Source: Pseudomonas sp. ZH-FAD (lineage in GTDB: Bacteria; Pseudomonadota; Gammaproteobacteria; Pseudomonadales; Pseudomonadaceae). From it: a stretch of DNA of 64,000 nt. The stretch spans positions 1 through 64,000 of the forward strand of contig NZ_PGLR01000013.1 in the NCBI RefSeq assembly GCF_002803095.1, given 5' to 3'. Positions 42,044-49,420 of the stretch are shown piece after piece. A program made the translations under genes and the position numbers. The first letter of the stretch is position 1. Each line of letters begins with the position of its first letter. A model generated the notes under the pieces. The model was given only the letters and a program-made list of their open reading frames with translations, was not told where the DNA came from and searched no databases.

Positions 42044-42877
42044 ATGCCTGAGCGTTGTCTGTTTAAGTCGCTGTTGCTGTGGTGCGCCCTGGTCGTTATG
42101 CCGACTGCAGCCCTGGCCGTTGGTAAATGCGAGCGCCTGGTGGCGACCGGTAATCCGGAATATCCCCCCTATCTCTGGCGTGATCCGCAGAATCCGCAGC
42201 AGCTGATCGGCGCCAATGCCGATCTGCTCAAACACCTGGCAAAAGAACTCGGTGTGGTGGTTGACGTGATCTACACCGGGCCCTGGTCGCGAGCGCAGGA
42301 TGAGGTGCGTACCGGGCGTGTCGACCTGATCGCTGGGGCCTTCATCACTCTGCCGCGGTTGGAGCACATGGACTACGTGCACCCTGCATTCTTCTATACG
42401 CCCAGCGTGGTCTGGGTGCGCAAGGGCGAAGCATTTCCCTACGGCAGCTGGATCGACCTGCAGGGGCATACTGGCGACACCCTGGTGGGCAACAGTTTTG
42501 GTCAGCAGTTCGATACCTTCGCCAAGCAGAACCTGAAGCTCGAGGGCGTCTCCAGCTTGACTCAGGCGTTCCAGAAGTTGCTGCTTGGCCGCACCGACTA
42601 TGTGCTCTACGAGCGCTACCCAGGCTTGGCGCTCGCCGAGACGCTGGGCATGGAAGATGATCTGGAGGTGCTGGACCCGCCGATTTCCAGCGAAGGCCTC
42701 TACCTTACCCTGTCGCATAATTCGGCGTGCAACGAGCCCTGGCTACGCGGCCAGCTGGCGCGAAATATGGCAGAAATGGTCGCCGCCGGGCTGCCTGAGC
42801 AGTTCCTGCAACGCAATCTGGAACTGTGGAAGGCACAGCAGATGCAGCCTGATCCGGTTGGCGACGTCACTCAGTAG
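42044..42877 (+). CDS. periplasmic solute-binding protein, family 3
   Basis: A 277-residue secreted protein with a signal peptide ending AALA (about 1-25) and the two-lobed fold of amino-acid-binding proteins (SBP_bac_3): NPEYPPYLWRDPQN, IGANADLLKHLAKELGV, WSRAQDEVRTGRVDLIAGAF. No ABC transporter permease or ATPase gene is nearby, so it may act as an orphan sensor or feed a transporter encoded elsewhere. It contains a few cysteines (KCERL and SACNEPW) that may form a disulfide. Two envelope protein genes follow at 9 bases, then overlapping, so it is the first gene of a small operon. Confidence 0.85.
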   Translation: MPERCLFKSLLLWCALVVMPTAALAVGKCERLVATGNPEYPPYLWRDPQNPQQLIGANADLLKHLAKELGVVVDVIYTGPWSRAQDEVRTGRVDLIAGAFITLPRLEHMDYVHPAFFYTPSVVWVRKGEAFPYGSWIDLQGHTGDTLVGNSFGQQFDTFAKQNLKLEGVSSLTQAFQKLLLGRTDYVLYERYPGLALAETLGMEDDLEVLDPPISSEGLYLTLSHNSACNEPWLRGQLARNMAEMVAAGLPEQFLQRNLELWKAQQMQPDPVGDVTQ

Positions 42878-42886
42878 GAAATTTTC

Positions 42887-43237
42887 GTGATCAATCGAAC
42901 CCTTCCCTTGCTGCTGGCGCTGGGCCTGACGGCCTGTGCCAGCGATCCTGCTCCCATCGAGCAGATGCGGCTGACCGAACAGGCGTTGGCGCAGACCAAA
43001 TCCCTGGGGGTGGTCAGCGAACAGTCCGCGTCACTTCACCAGGCTGAAGAGAAGTTCGCGCAGGCCCAGGTGGCCATGCAGGACGGTGAACACAAGCAGG
43101 CGCGCCTGCTGGCCGAACAGGCCGAGCTGGATGCGCGCCTGGCTGAAGCTGAGCACCTCAATGCCAAAGGTCGGGAGCAACTGACCGAACTCAATCAACG
43201 CATCGGCCGTCTGCGCCAGCAACTGGGAGCCATGTGA
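42887..43237 (+). CDS. DUF4398 lipoprotein
   Basis: A 116-residue lipoprotein. The signal peptide ends in the lipobox LTAC (Cys17), followed by an Asp/Pro region and a continuous alpha-helical coiled coil (about 25-115) rich in Glu, Gln and Ala, the form of DUF4398 proteins. The start is GTG at 42887. Its stop codon TGA shares a base with the next gene's ATG at 43237. DUF4398 proteins are commonly paired with or fused to OmpA-type domains; here the partner is the downstream gene. It probably spans the periplasm next to the outer membrane. Confidence 0.82.
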   Translation: MINRTLPLLLALGLTACASDPAPIEQMRLTEQALAQTKSLGVVSEQSASLHQAEEKFAQAQVAMQDGEHKQARLLAEQAELDARLAEAEHLNAKGREQLTELNQRIGRLRQQLGAM

Positions 43238-44049
43238 TGAAGGCTTTTGGTCATCTGGGCGGCCTGATGCTGGTCGGTACGCTGTTGAGTGGTTGTGCGT
43301 CCAGTCAGCTGGCGAGTGAGCAGGCTCTGGAAGAAGCGCGTCTGAGTTTTCAGTCGGTCAAGGAAGATCCCAGCGTGCTGCGCGCCGCACCCAAGGACGT
43401 GATTCGCGCAGGCGAATCGCTGGGCCGTGCCGAGCGCCTGTCCAGTTACTGGGGCAGTGGCGACGATGTGCGTCATTACGCCTACCTCAGCCAGCGCTAT
43501 GCCGAGATCGCCCGGCAACACAGCGATATCAGTCTCAATCAGGAACGTGCAGCCAAGCTCGAGCTGGAACGCCAGCGTCTGCAGTTGACCCTGCGCGAAG
43601 CCAAGCTGATGAGCGTGCAGCAGCACAACGGCTGGTTGGAAGAGCAGATGGTCAGCCTCGCCACCAACGAGACCGAGCGCGGCCTGGTGATGACCCTGGG
43701 CGATATGTTGTTCGACGCCGGTCGCGCCGATCTGCAACCAGCAGCCAACCGTACGGTGCTCAAGCTCGTGCAGTTCTTGCAGATCAATCCGCAGCGCCGC
43801 GTGCGGATCGAAGGCTACACCGACAACACGGGCGATGCCGCCGAGAATCTCGAACTGTCGCGCGCGCGCGCACAGGCTGTGGCCGATCTGCTGGTGGATC
43901 TGGGCGTGGAAGCCAAGCGTATTCAGGTCGCCGGTTACGGTGTCGACTTCCCGGTTGCGGAAAATGCGTCGGCACGTGGCCGCGCGCAGAATCGGCGGGT
44001 GGAAATCGTCTTCTCCGACGAGCGAGGCCAGCTTGGTGCCGAGCGCTGA
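43237..44049 (+). CDS. OmpA-family outer-membrane lipoprotein
   Basis: A 270-residue lipoprotein with lipobox LSGC (about Cys20), a DUF4398-like helical region (about 25-140) and a C-terminal OmpA peptidoglycan-binding domain (about 150-262: LGDMLFDAGRADLQPAA, RIEGYTDNTGDAAENLELSRARAQAV, GYGVDFPVAENASARGRAQNRRVEI). It anchors the outer membrane to peptidoglycan. The ATG at 43237 overlaps the preceding stop by one base; a GTG at 43234 is possible. Both lipoproteins share the helical domain, suggesting they act together. A terminator follows. Confidence 0.9.
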   Translation: MKAFGHLGGLMLVGTLLSGCASSQLASEQALEEARLSFQSVKEDPSVLRAAPKDVIRAGESLGRAERLSSYWGSGDDVRHYAYLSQRYAEIARQHSDISLNQERAAKLELERQRLQLTLREAKLMSVQQHNGWLEEQMVSLATNETERGLVMTLGDMLFDAGRADLQPAANRTVLKLVQFLQINPQRRVRIEGYTDNTGDAAENLELSRARAQAVADLLVDLGVEAKRIQVAGYGVDFPVAENASARGRAQNRRVEIVFSDERGQLGAER

Positions 44050-44064
44050 GCGAAATGCCTGACA

Positions 44065-44092
44065 AAACCCCGGCAGAGTCCGGGTTTTTTTA
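44065..44092 (+). terminator. terminator after the OmpA-family gene
   Basis: AAACCCCGG, CAGAGT loop and CCGGGTTTTTTTA form a stem with a T run, 15 bases after the stop codon. Confidence 0.9.
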
Positions 44093-44228
44093 TGCACTGA
44101 AAATGGCGACGATGCCGTGCATGGTTGGCAAGCAATAGCGTAAGGGGGAAAACAGATCGTATCTGTGCCGGTACAATTGTGTAGCAATAGGTTACTGTTA
44201 TGCTCCAGTGACCACGGAGGATATCGCC

Positions 44229-45674
44229 ATGACCAATCTGCTGCTCTATCAACGTATCGCCCAGCAGTTGGCCGAGGATATTCGTCGCGGTGTTTACCAG
44301 CCTGGCGAGCGCGTGCCTTCGGTGCGCAAGATGAGCGCTCAGCTCAATGTCAGTCACGCCACGGTGTTGCAGGCCTACGCCAACCTCGAAGATCAGGGAT
44401 TGATTCGTGCACGCCCGCAATCCGGCTTCTACGTGCACCAGACGCCAGCGCTGACCGCGCCGACGCCGGATATCGCCAAGGTCGAGCGACCAGGTCTGGT
44501 CACCCGCGCCAGCATTATCAACCAGGTGCTTACCGAGTCGCGCCGCGAGGGCGTATTTCCGCTGGGCGCCGCGGTGCCGCATGTCGATTACCTGCCGGTG
44601 CGCGCATTGCACCAGCAACTGGCCAAGGTCACCCGTTTTCACAGCCCGCGCGCCTTCAGCTACATGTTCAGCCCCGGCTTCGAGCCGTTGCGCCGCCAGG
44701 TGGCGATCCGCATGCGCGATGCCGGCGTGGTGGTCGATCCGTCCGAGGTGGTGATCACCCATGGCTGCGTCGATGCGCTGCAGATGAGCCTGCGTGTGCT
44801 GACCAAGCCGGGCGATCTCATCGCGGTAGAGTCGCCAACCTATTACGGGCTGCTGCAACTGGCCGATCTGCTGGGGCTCAAGGTCATCGAGATTCCCTGC
44901 GACCCGACTACCGGCATCAGCCTTGAAGCGCTGCAACTGGCGGCCAACCAGTGGCCCATCAAGGCGTTGGTGCTGACTGCGCGGCTGTCCAACCCGCTGG
45001 GCGGCACCATCCCCGAGGAGCGTCAGCGTCAGTTGTTGCGCCTGGCCGGTGATTACGATTTCCAGATCGTCGAAGACGATATCTACGGCGAGCTGATGTT
45101 CGAACAGGGGCCGACCAAAGCATTGAAGTCGCATGATCGCGACAGCCGGGTGATCTATTGCTCGAGCTTCTCCAAGACGCTGTCGCCCGGTGTGCGTATT
45201 GGCTGGATCGTCGCCGGCAAGTATCAGGACGAGATCCAGCGGCTGCAGACCTTTTCCACCCATTCGGCGTGCAGTGTCACCCAGATGGCGGTGGCGGCTT
45301 ATCTGGAGAACGGTGGCTATGACCGCCATCTGCGGCATATCCGCCAGGAGTACCGCAAGAACCTCAATGCCTTCCAGCTGGCGGTGCAGCAGTACTTTCC
45401 GGTCGGCACGCAGATGACCCGGCCCAAGGGCGGCTTTATCCTCTGGGTCAGCCTGCCGGCGCGGGTCAATACCAAGGATCTGCACGTGCGCGCGCTGCAG
45501 CAGGGCATCTCGATCGCACCGGGGCTGATCTTCAGCAACACCGAGCAGTTCAATCATTGCGTGCGGCTCAACTGTGGCATTCCATGGAACCGCGAGGCGG
45601 AGAGGGCGCTGATGACCCTTGGGATGCTGGCCACGCAGCTGTGCCAGGAGGCGGGCGGTTCCTGGGAAGGTTGA
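44229..45674 (+). CDS. MocR-type transcriptional regulator (GntR-aminotransferase fusion)
   Basis: A 481-residue PLP-dependent regulator. The GntR winged helix (about 1-75: YQRIAQQLAEDIRRGVYQPGERVPSVRKM, then HATVLQAYANLEDQG) is joined to a class I aminotransferase-like domain with NPLGG, the aspartate region EDDIYGELMF and the PLP lysine in SSFSKTLSPGVRIGW (about 315-330). GGAGG eight bases upstream selects the ATG at 44229 over a GTG at 44208. MocR proteins usually regulate adjacent vitamin, amino-acid or polyamine genes; here the neighbours are envelope and sigma-factor genes, so the target is unclear. Confidence 0.9.
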   Translation: MTNLLLYQRIAQQLAEDIRRGVYQPGERVPSVRKMSAQLNVSHATVLQAYANLEDQGLIRARPQSGFYVHQTPALTAPTPDIAKVERPGLVTRASIINQVLTESRREGVFPLGAAVPHVDYLPVRALHQQLAKVTRFHSPRAFSYMFSPGFEPLRRQVAIRMRDAGVVVDPSEVVITHGCVDALQMSLRVLTKPGDLIAVESPTYYGLLQLADLLGLKVIEIPCDPTTGISLEALQLAANQWPIKALVLTARLSNPLGGTIPEERQRQLLRLAGDYDFQIVEDDIYGELMFEQGPTKALKSHDRDSRVIYCSSFSKTLSPGVRIGWIVAGKYQDEIQRLQTFSTHSACSVTQMAVAAYLENGGYDRHLRHIRQEYRKNLNAFQLAVQQYFPVGTQMTRPKGGFILWVSLPARVNTKDLHVRALQQGISIAPGLIFSNTEQFNHCVRLNCGIPWNREAERALMTLGMLATQLCQEAGGSWEG

Positions 45675-45691
45675 GAAGGCACGTCCTGGGT

Positions 45692-45721
45692 TAACCCGTT
45701 TCATCGAAGTGCTGCGTCTAC
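45692..45721 (+). promoter_or_regulatory. candidate ECF-type promoter before the vWA-sigma operon
   Basis: TTAACCC (45692-45698) with the AAC core of ECF -35 elements, a 17-base spacer and CGTCTA (45716-45721) resembling ECF -10 elements, 40 bases before the lipoprotein start. This would allow autoregulation by the sigma factor encoded in the operon. Confidence 0.4.
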
Positions 45722-45760
45722 CTGAGCGAAGGTCTCGTGCCATTGCTCAGGAGGTGCACC

Positions 45761-47461
45761 ATGTCCGTTTATTCCTTGTTGCTCGTTCGTCCGTTCGCCG
45801 TCGGTTTTTCCGCGAGCACCTTGCTGCTGCTCGCCGCTTGCAGCGCCTCCAGCCCGGAGCCGGAAGTACAGGCCAGCCCGGCCCCGGTGTCACCGCTCGT
45901 ACGCGAGCGCCTGGCTGCGCCCGCAGTTGCCGAGATGCAGGCCGAGGCCAGCCAGAAGCGCATGGCGACTCTGGCTTATGCGCCGGCCCCCATCGCTGAT
46001 GCCCTGCCGCCGGGCTATCGTGACGAGTGGCGCGAGCAGTACCAGGCCTATGCCGACAATCCGGTGTTCGCCGTTGCCGAGACACCGGTGTCCACCTTCA
46101 GCATCGATGTCGATACCGGTAGCTACGCCAACGTGCGGCGTTTCCTCAACGGTGGGCAACTGCCGCCGAAGGACGCCGTGCGCCTGGAAGAGCTGGTCAA
46201 CTACTTCCCCTATGCCTATCCGCTGCCGCAGGGCGCCGCACCTTTTGGCGTCAGCACCGAGTTGGCGGTGACGCCATGGAATCCGCAGACACGCCTGCTG
46301 CGCATCGCCATCAAGGCGTCGGATCGCAGCGTGGATGAACTGCCGCCGGCCAACCTGGTGTTTCTGGTCGACGTGTCTGGTTCGATGCATCGCCGCGAAG
46401 GCCTGCCGATGGTGCAGGGCACGCTGAAGTTGCTGGTCGATCAACTTCGCCCGCAGGATCGCGTCTCGCTGGTCACTTATGCCGGTGACAGCCAGGTAGT
46501 GCTGGACTCCGCGCCCGGCATCGACAAGGCGAAAATACGTGCGGCCATCGATCAGCTCAGTGCGGGTGGTTCGACGGCAGGGGAGTCGGGCATCCAGCTG
46601 GCCTATCAGCAGGCGAGCAAGCACCTGATCGAGGGCGGCATCAACCGCATCCTGCTGGCCACCGATGGCGACTTCAACGTCGGCATCAGCGACTTCGACA
46701 GCCTCAAGCAACTGGCTGCCGACAAGCGCAAGAGCGGCGTCTCGCTGACCACCCTGGGTTTTGGCGTGGACAACTACAACGAGCGCCTGATGGAGCAACT
46801 GGCCGACGCCGGCAATGGCAATTACGCCTATATTGACAACCTGCGCGAGGCGCGCAAGGTGTTGGTGGATCAGCTCGGCTCGACCCTGGCCACGGTGGCC
46901 AGCGACGTGAAGCTGCAACTGGAATTCAACCCGAGCGAGGTTAGCGAGTACCGCTTGCTGGGCTACGAGAACCGCGCACTCAAGCGTGAGGATTTCAGCA
47001 ATGACAAGGTCGATGCCGGCGATATCGGCGCAGGGCATACCGTTACCGTGCTGTACGAGATCGTCCCGGCCGGTGCCAAGGGCTGGCTGGAGCCGCTGCG
47101 TTATCAGACCAGTGCCCAGCCCGCGAGCAAGAGTGGCGAACTGGCCTGGTTGCGGATTCGCTACAAGACGCCGGGGGAGGCGTCCAGCCGGATGCTGGAG
47201 CGGCCCATTGCGCGTGCCGAGGCGACGCCGGTCGCGGCTGCCAGCGAGGATCTGAGGTTCGCCGCTGCGGTCGCGGCCTTCGCCCAACAGCTCAAGGACG
47301 GTCGCTACACCGGCGACTTCGATCTGGCGCAGAGCATCGCGCTGGCGCGCTCGGCCAAGGGCGAGGATCGCTTCGGTCTGCGTGGCGAGTTCATCCAGCT
47401 GGCCGAAATCGCCCAGAGCCTGCACACTTCCGGCTCCACACCAGTAAGAGTTCAGCAGTGA
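45761..47461 (+). CDS. von Willebrand factor A-domain lipoprotein (YfbK-like)
   Basis: A 566-residue surface or periplasmic lipoprotein. The signal peptide ends in LAAC (Cys at about 27), followed by a Pro/Ala linker, a conserved N-domain (TFSIDVDTGSYANVRRFLNGG, about 110-130), a vWA domain with the metal-ion site DVSGS at 204-208 and ATDGDFNVG downstream, and a C-terminal beta-rich domain of the YfbK/DUF3520 kind. AGGAGGTG precedes the ATG at 45761. The final codons overlap the sigma-factor gene by four bases, so synthesis of the two is coupled. vWA domains bind proteins through a metal ion; a role as a signal input for the sigma system is inference. Confidence 0.85.
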   Translation: MSVYSLLLVRPFAVGFSASTLLLLAACSASSPEPEVQASPAPVSPLVRERLAAPAVAEMQAEASQKRMATLAYAPAPIADALPPGYRDEWREQYQAYADNPVFAVAETPVSTFSIDVDTGSYANVRRFLNGGQLPPKDAVRLEELVNYFPYAYPLPQGAAPFGVSTELAVTPWNPQTRLLRIAIKASDRSVDELPPANLVFLVDVSGSMHRREGLPMVQGTLKLLVDQLRPQDRVSLVTYAGDSQVVLDSAPGIDKAKIRAAIDQLSAGGSTAGESGIQLAYQQASKHLIEGGINRILLATDGDFNVGISDFDSLKQLAADKRKSGVSLTTLGFGVDNYNERLMEQLADAGNGNYAYIDNLREARKVLVDQLGSTLATVASDVKLQLEFNPSEVSEYRLLGYENRALKREDFSNDKVDAGDIGAGHTVTVLYEIVPAGAKGWLEPLRYQTSAQPASKSGELAWLRIRYKTPGEASSRMLERPIARAEATPVAAASEDLRFAAAVAAFAQQLKDGRYTGDFDLAQSIALARSAKGEDRFGLRGEFIQLAEIAQSLHTSGSTPVRVQQ

Positions 47462-48030
47462 ACGCACCTCTCACGGATGACGACGCCGCTTTGTTGCGGC
47501 GTTACCGCCGAGGCGATGCCGCGGCCTTTAATACGCTCTACCAGCGCCATCGGCTGGGCCTGTTTCGCTTTCTGCTCGGCCTGTGCGGCGATCACGCCCT
47601 GGCCGAAGAAGTGTTCCAGGAAACCTGGATGAGTCTGGTGCGAAGCCAGAGCGAACAGCGCGAGGCGGTGCTGTTCAAGACCTGGCTCTACCAGATCGCC
47701 CGCAACCGCCTGATCGACCACTGGCGCAAGACGGGCCGCCATCAGGCCGGGCATGACGAATACGATGAAGGCCAGCATGCCCAGGCCGATCCGCAACCCG
47801 GCCCGGAACAGCAGTGGAGCCTGAGTCGCGACAGTGAGCGACTGCAGGCGGCGTTGGCCGACCTGCCGGAAGATCAGCGCGAAGTGTTCCTGCTGCGCGC
47901 CCATGGCGACCTGGAATTGAACGAGATTGCCGAGTTGACCCGCACGCCGGCCGAGACGGTCAAGAGCCGTCTGCGCTATGCCCTGCAGAAGCTGCGCCGG
48001 CTGCTGGCCACCGAGGAGTTGTCCGCATGA
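47458..48030 (+). CDS. ECF sigma factor (SbrI-like)
   Basis: A 190-residue extracytoplasmic-function RNA polymerase sigma factor. Region 2 is visible as FNTLYQRHRLGLFRFLLGLCGDHALAEEVFQETW (in parts) with FKTWLYQIARNRLIDHWRK (about 75-93), and region 4 as LPEDQREVFLLRAHGDLELNEIAELTRTPAETVKSRL (about 138-175), separated by an acidic linker. The start is GTG at 47458 overlapping the lipoprotein stop; the end overlaps the anti-sigma gene by four bases (ATGA). In P. aeruginosa the sigma/anti-sigma pair SbrI-SbrR (PA2896-PA2895), which affects swarming and biofilm formation, is beside the atu genes, as here. Confidence 0.88.
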   Translation: MNAPLTDDDAALLRRYRRGDAAAFNTLYQRHRLGLFRFLLGLCGDHALAEEVFQETWMSLVRSQSEQREAVLFKTWLYQIARNRLIDHWRKTGRHQAGHDEYDEGQHAQADPQPGPEQQWSLSRDSERLQAALADLPEDQREVFLLRAHGDLELNEIAELTRTPAETVKSRLRYALQKLRRLLATEELSA

Positions 48031-48704
48031 AAGATCAACGAGAACCTCTGGATCACGAGCAGGCGCTGCTGGCGCATTTCCGTGCCCATGGCAGCGGTGA
48101 ACCCTCGGCCGAGCTGGATGCGCGCATCCTGGCGGCGGCAAGTGCGGCTGCCCGTGAAACGCAGCAGGCCCAGATCGACAGCGACAACGCCGGATGGGCG
48201 CAGCGCCTGCACCAATGGCTGTTCGGCAGTGGCCGCCAGCGCTGGTCGGTGGCGGTGGCCGGGCTGGCTTGTGTCGGGATCGGCGTCAGCCTGACCTGGC
48301 GCACGCTGGAGCAGACGCCGGATGCCTTCGATGCCGTGCCGCCCAGCGTGGCCATGAGCCCCGCCGCACCGGCGCCGATAGCGGCCAAGCGTGCGCCAGA
48401 GCAGGAGGCGATTGCGCCTATGGCTGCCCCGCAGGAACGCATGAGAAGTCAGGCTATGGCACGCCAGGCGCCGTCTGCCGATATGGCTGAGGCACCGATG
48501 GCCAGTGGCGCTGCGCTGGCGCCCATGGCCGAATTGGTGATCCGGAGCGAACCACGCGAGGCGCTGCTGCGTCTGCTGCAGCTGCGCAAGGCGGGTGAGC
48601 AGGAGGAGGCGCAGTGGTTGCTGGAGCAGCTAAAGGCCGACTATCCACACCTGGATATCGAGGCTGAGCTCGCTCATCTGGCCACCGAGTCGCCGAGTGA
48701 ATGA
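48027..48704 (+). CDS. membrane anti-sigma factor (SbrR-like)
   Basis: A 225-residue single-pass inner-membrane protein. The cytoplasmic N-terminus (about 1-70, with DHEQALLAHFRAHGSGEPSAELDARILAAA) would hold the sigma factor, one helix (about 73-91, WSVAVAGLACVGIGVSLTW) crosses the membrane, and a periplasmic Ala/Pro/Met-rich region leads to a helical C-terminal domain. There is no zinc-binding HxxxCxxC motif, so it is not of the ZAS type. Its start overlaps the sigma factor stop by four bases, the usual pairing of ECF sigma and anti-sigma genes. Homology to SbrR is inferred from position and layout. Confidence 0.82.
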   Translation: MKDQREPLDHEQALLAHFRAHGSGEPSAELDARILAAASAAARETQQAQIDSDNAGWAQRLHQWLFGSGRQRWSVAVAGLACVGIGVSLTWRTLEQTPDAFDAVPPSVAMSPAAPAPIAAKRAPEQEAIAPMAAPQERMRSQAMARQAPSADMAEAPMASGAALAPMAELVIRSEPREALLRLLQLRKAGEQEEAQWLLEQLKADYPHLDIEAELAHLATESPSE

Positions 48705-48794
48705 GGCACGAGGTAAAAGTCATGTAAGTCGGCTTGTCAGGCGCGCCCAGGCGGAGGAGCATGGGCGCGTTACTGATCGAGCTACCCTTGTCCC

Positions 48795-49289
48795 ATGATG
48801 CGTAAGTCCATTCTTCTATTGCTGTGCCTGGGTTGGCTGAGCGCCTGTGAGCGTGAGCCGAAACCCGTTGCACAGCAGCCCGCGCCAGCGCCGGCAGTGG
48901 TCACAGCAACTGCGCCCGTTGCCGAGGTCGCCAAGCCAGAGCCTGTCGAACCAGCACCGCCTGCCAAGGTGGTCGAAAGCAAGCCCGTGCCCGCCGCTAA
49001 ACCGCCCGTCGTCGCCAAGCCCAAGCCTGTTGTAGCGCCACAGCCCAAGCCGGTGGAGCCTGAATCGAAACTGGCATTGGATCTGAGCGTGCCGCAGGAG
49101 CTGTTCGAGCAGGCGCTGGAAAGCGAAACCCGCGAGGATCTCTCTCCCTTGCTGCCGCCGCTGTTTGGCGAGAAACCCGAAGTCCAGAGCCCGTTCCAGA
49201 TCAGTGGTCGGCTGATCAGCAACGAACGGGTCGACGACTACTGGGACTCCATCGAAGGCGCTGAGCTGCAGTTCGAGTTCAAGCAGTAA
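48795..49289 (+). CDS. proline-rich lipoprotein of unknown function
   Basis: I do not recognise this 164-residue protein. It has a lipoprotein signal with lipobox LSAC (Cys at about 18), a long Pro/Ala/Val/Lys stretch (about 22-100, with repeated KPxxxxKP units) that could extend through the periplasm, and a short acidic C-terminal domain (DLSVPQELFEQALE, then SPFQISGRLISNERVDDYWDSIEGAELQFEFKQ in pieces). ATG codons lie at 48795 and 48798, either may be used. It follows the anti-sigma gene by 90 bases and may be part of the sigma regulon or independent. Confidence 0.7.
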   Translation: MMRKSILLLLCLGWLSACEREPKPVAQQPAPAPAVVTATAPVAEVAKPEPVEPAPPAKVVESKPVPAAKPPVVAKPKPVVAPQPKPVEPESKLALDLSVPQELFEQALESETREDLSPLLPPLFGEKPEVQSPFQISGRLISNERVDDYWDSIEGAELQFEFKQ

Positions 49290-49420
49290 TTCTTCTGCGA
49301 GCCGACTGCTCCGGCCAATAGACATGCTCGAGGCAAATTGCGGGCTGACACGAAGCCGCTCGGGCGGTGTGTTGCTATTATCGCGGCCTCTCACCTGAAT
49401 TGCTGGCAAAGGAGTGCCGA

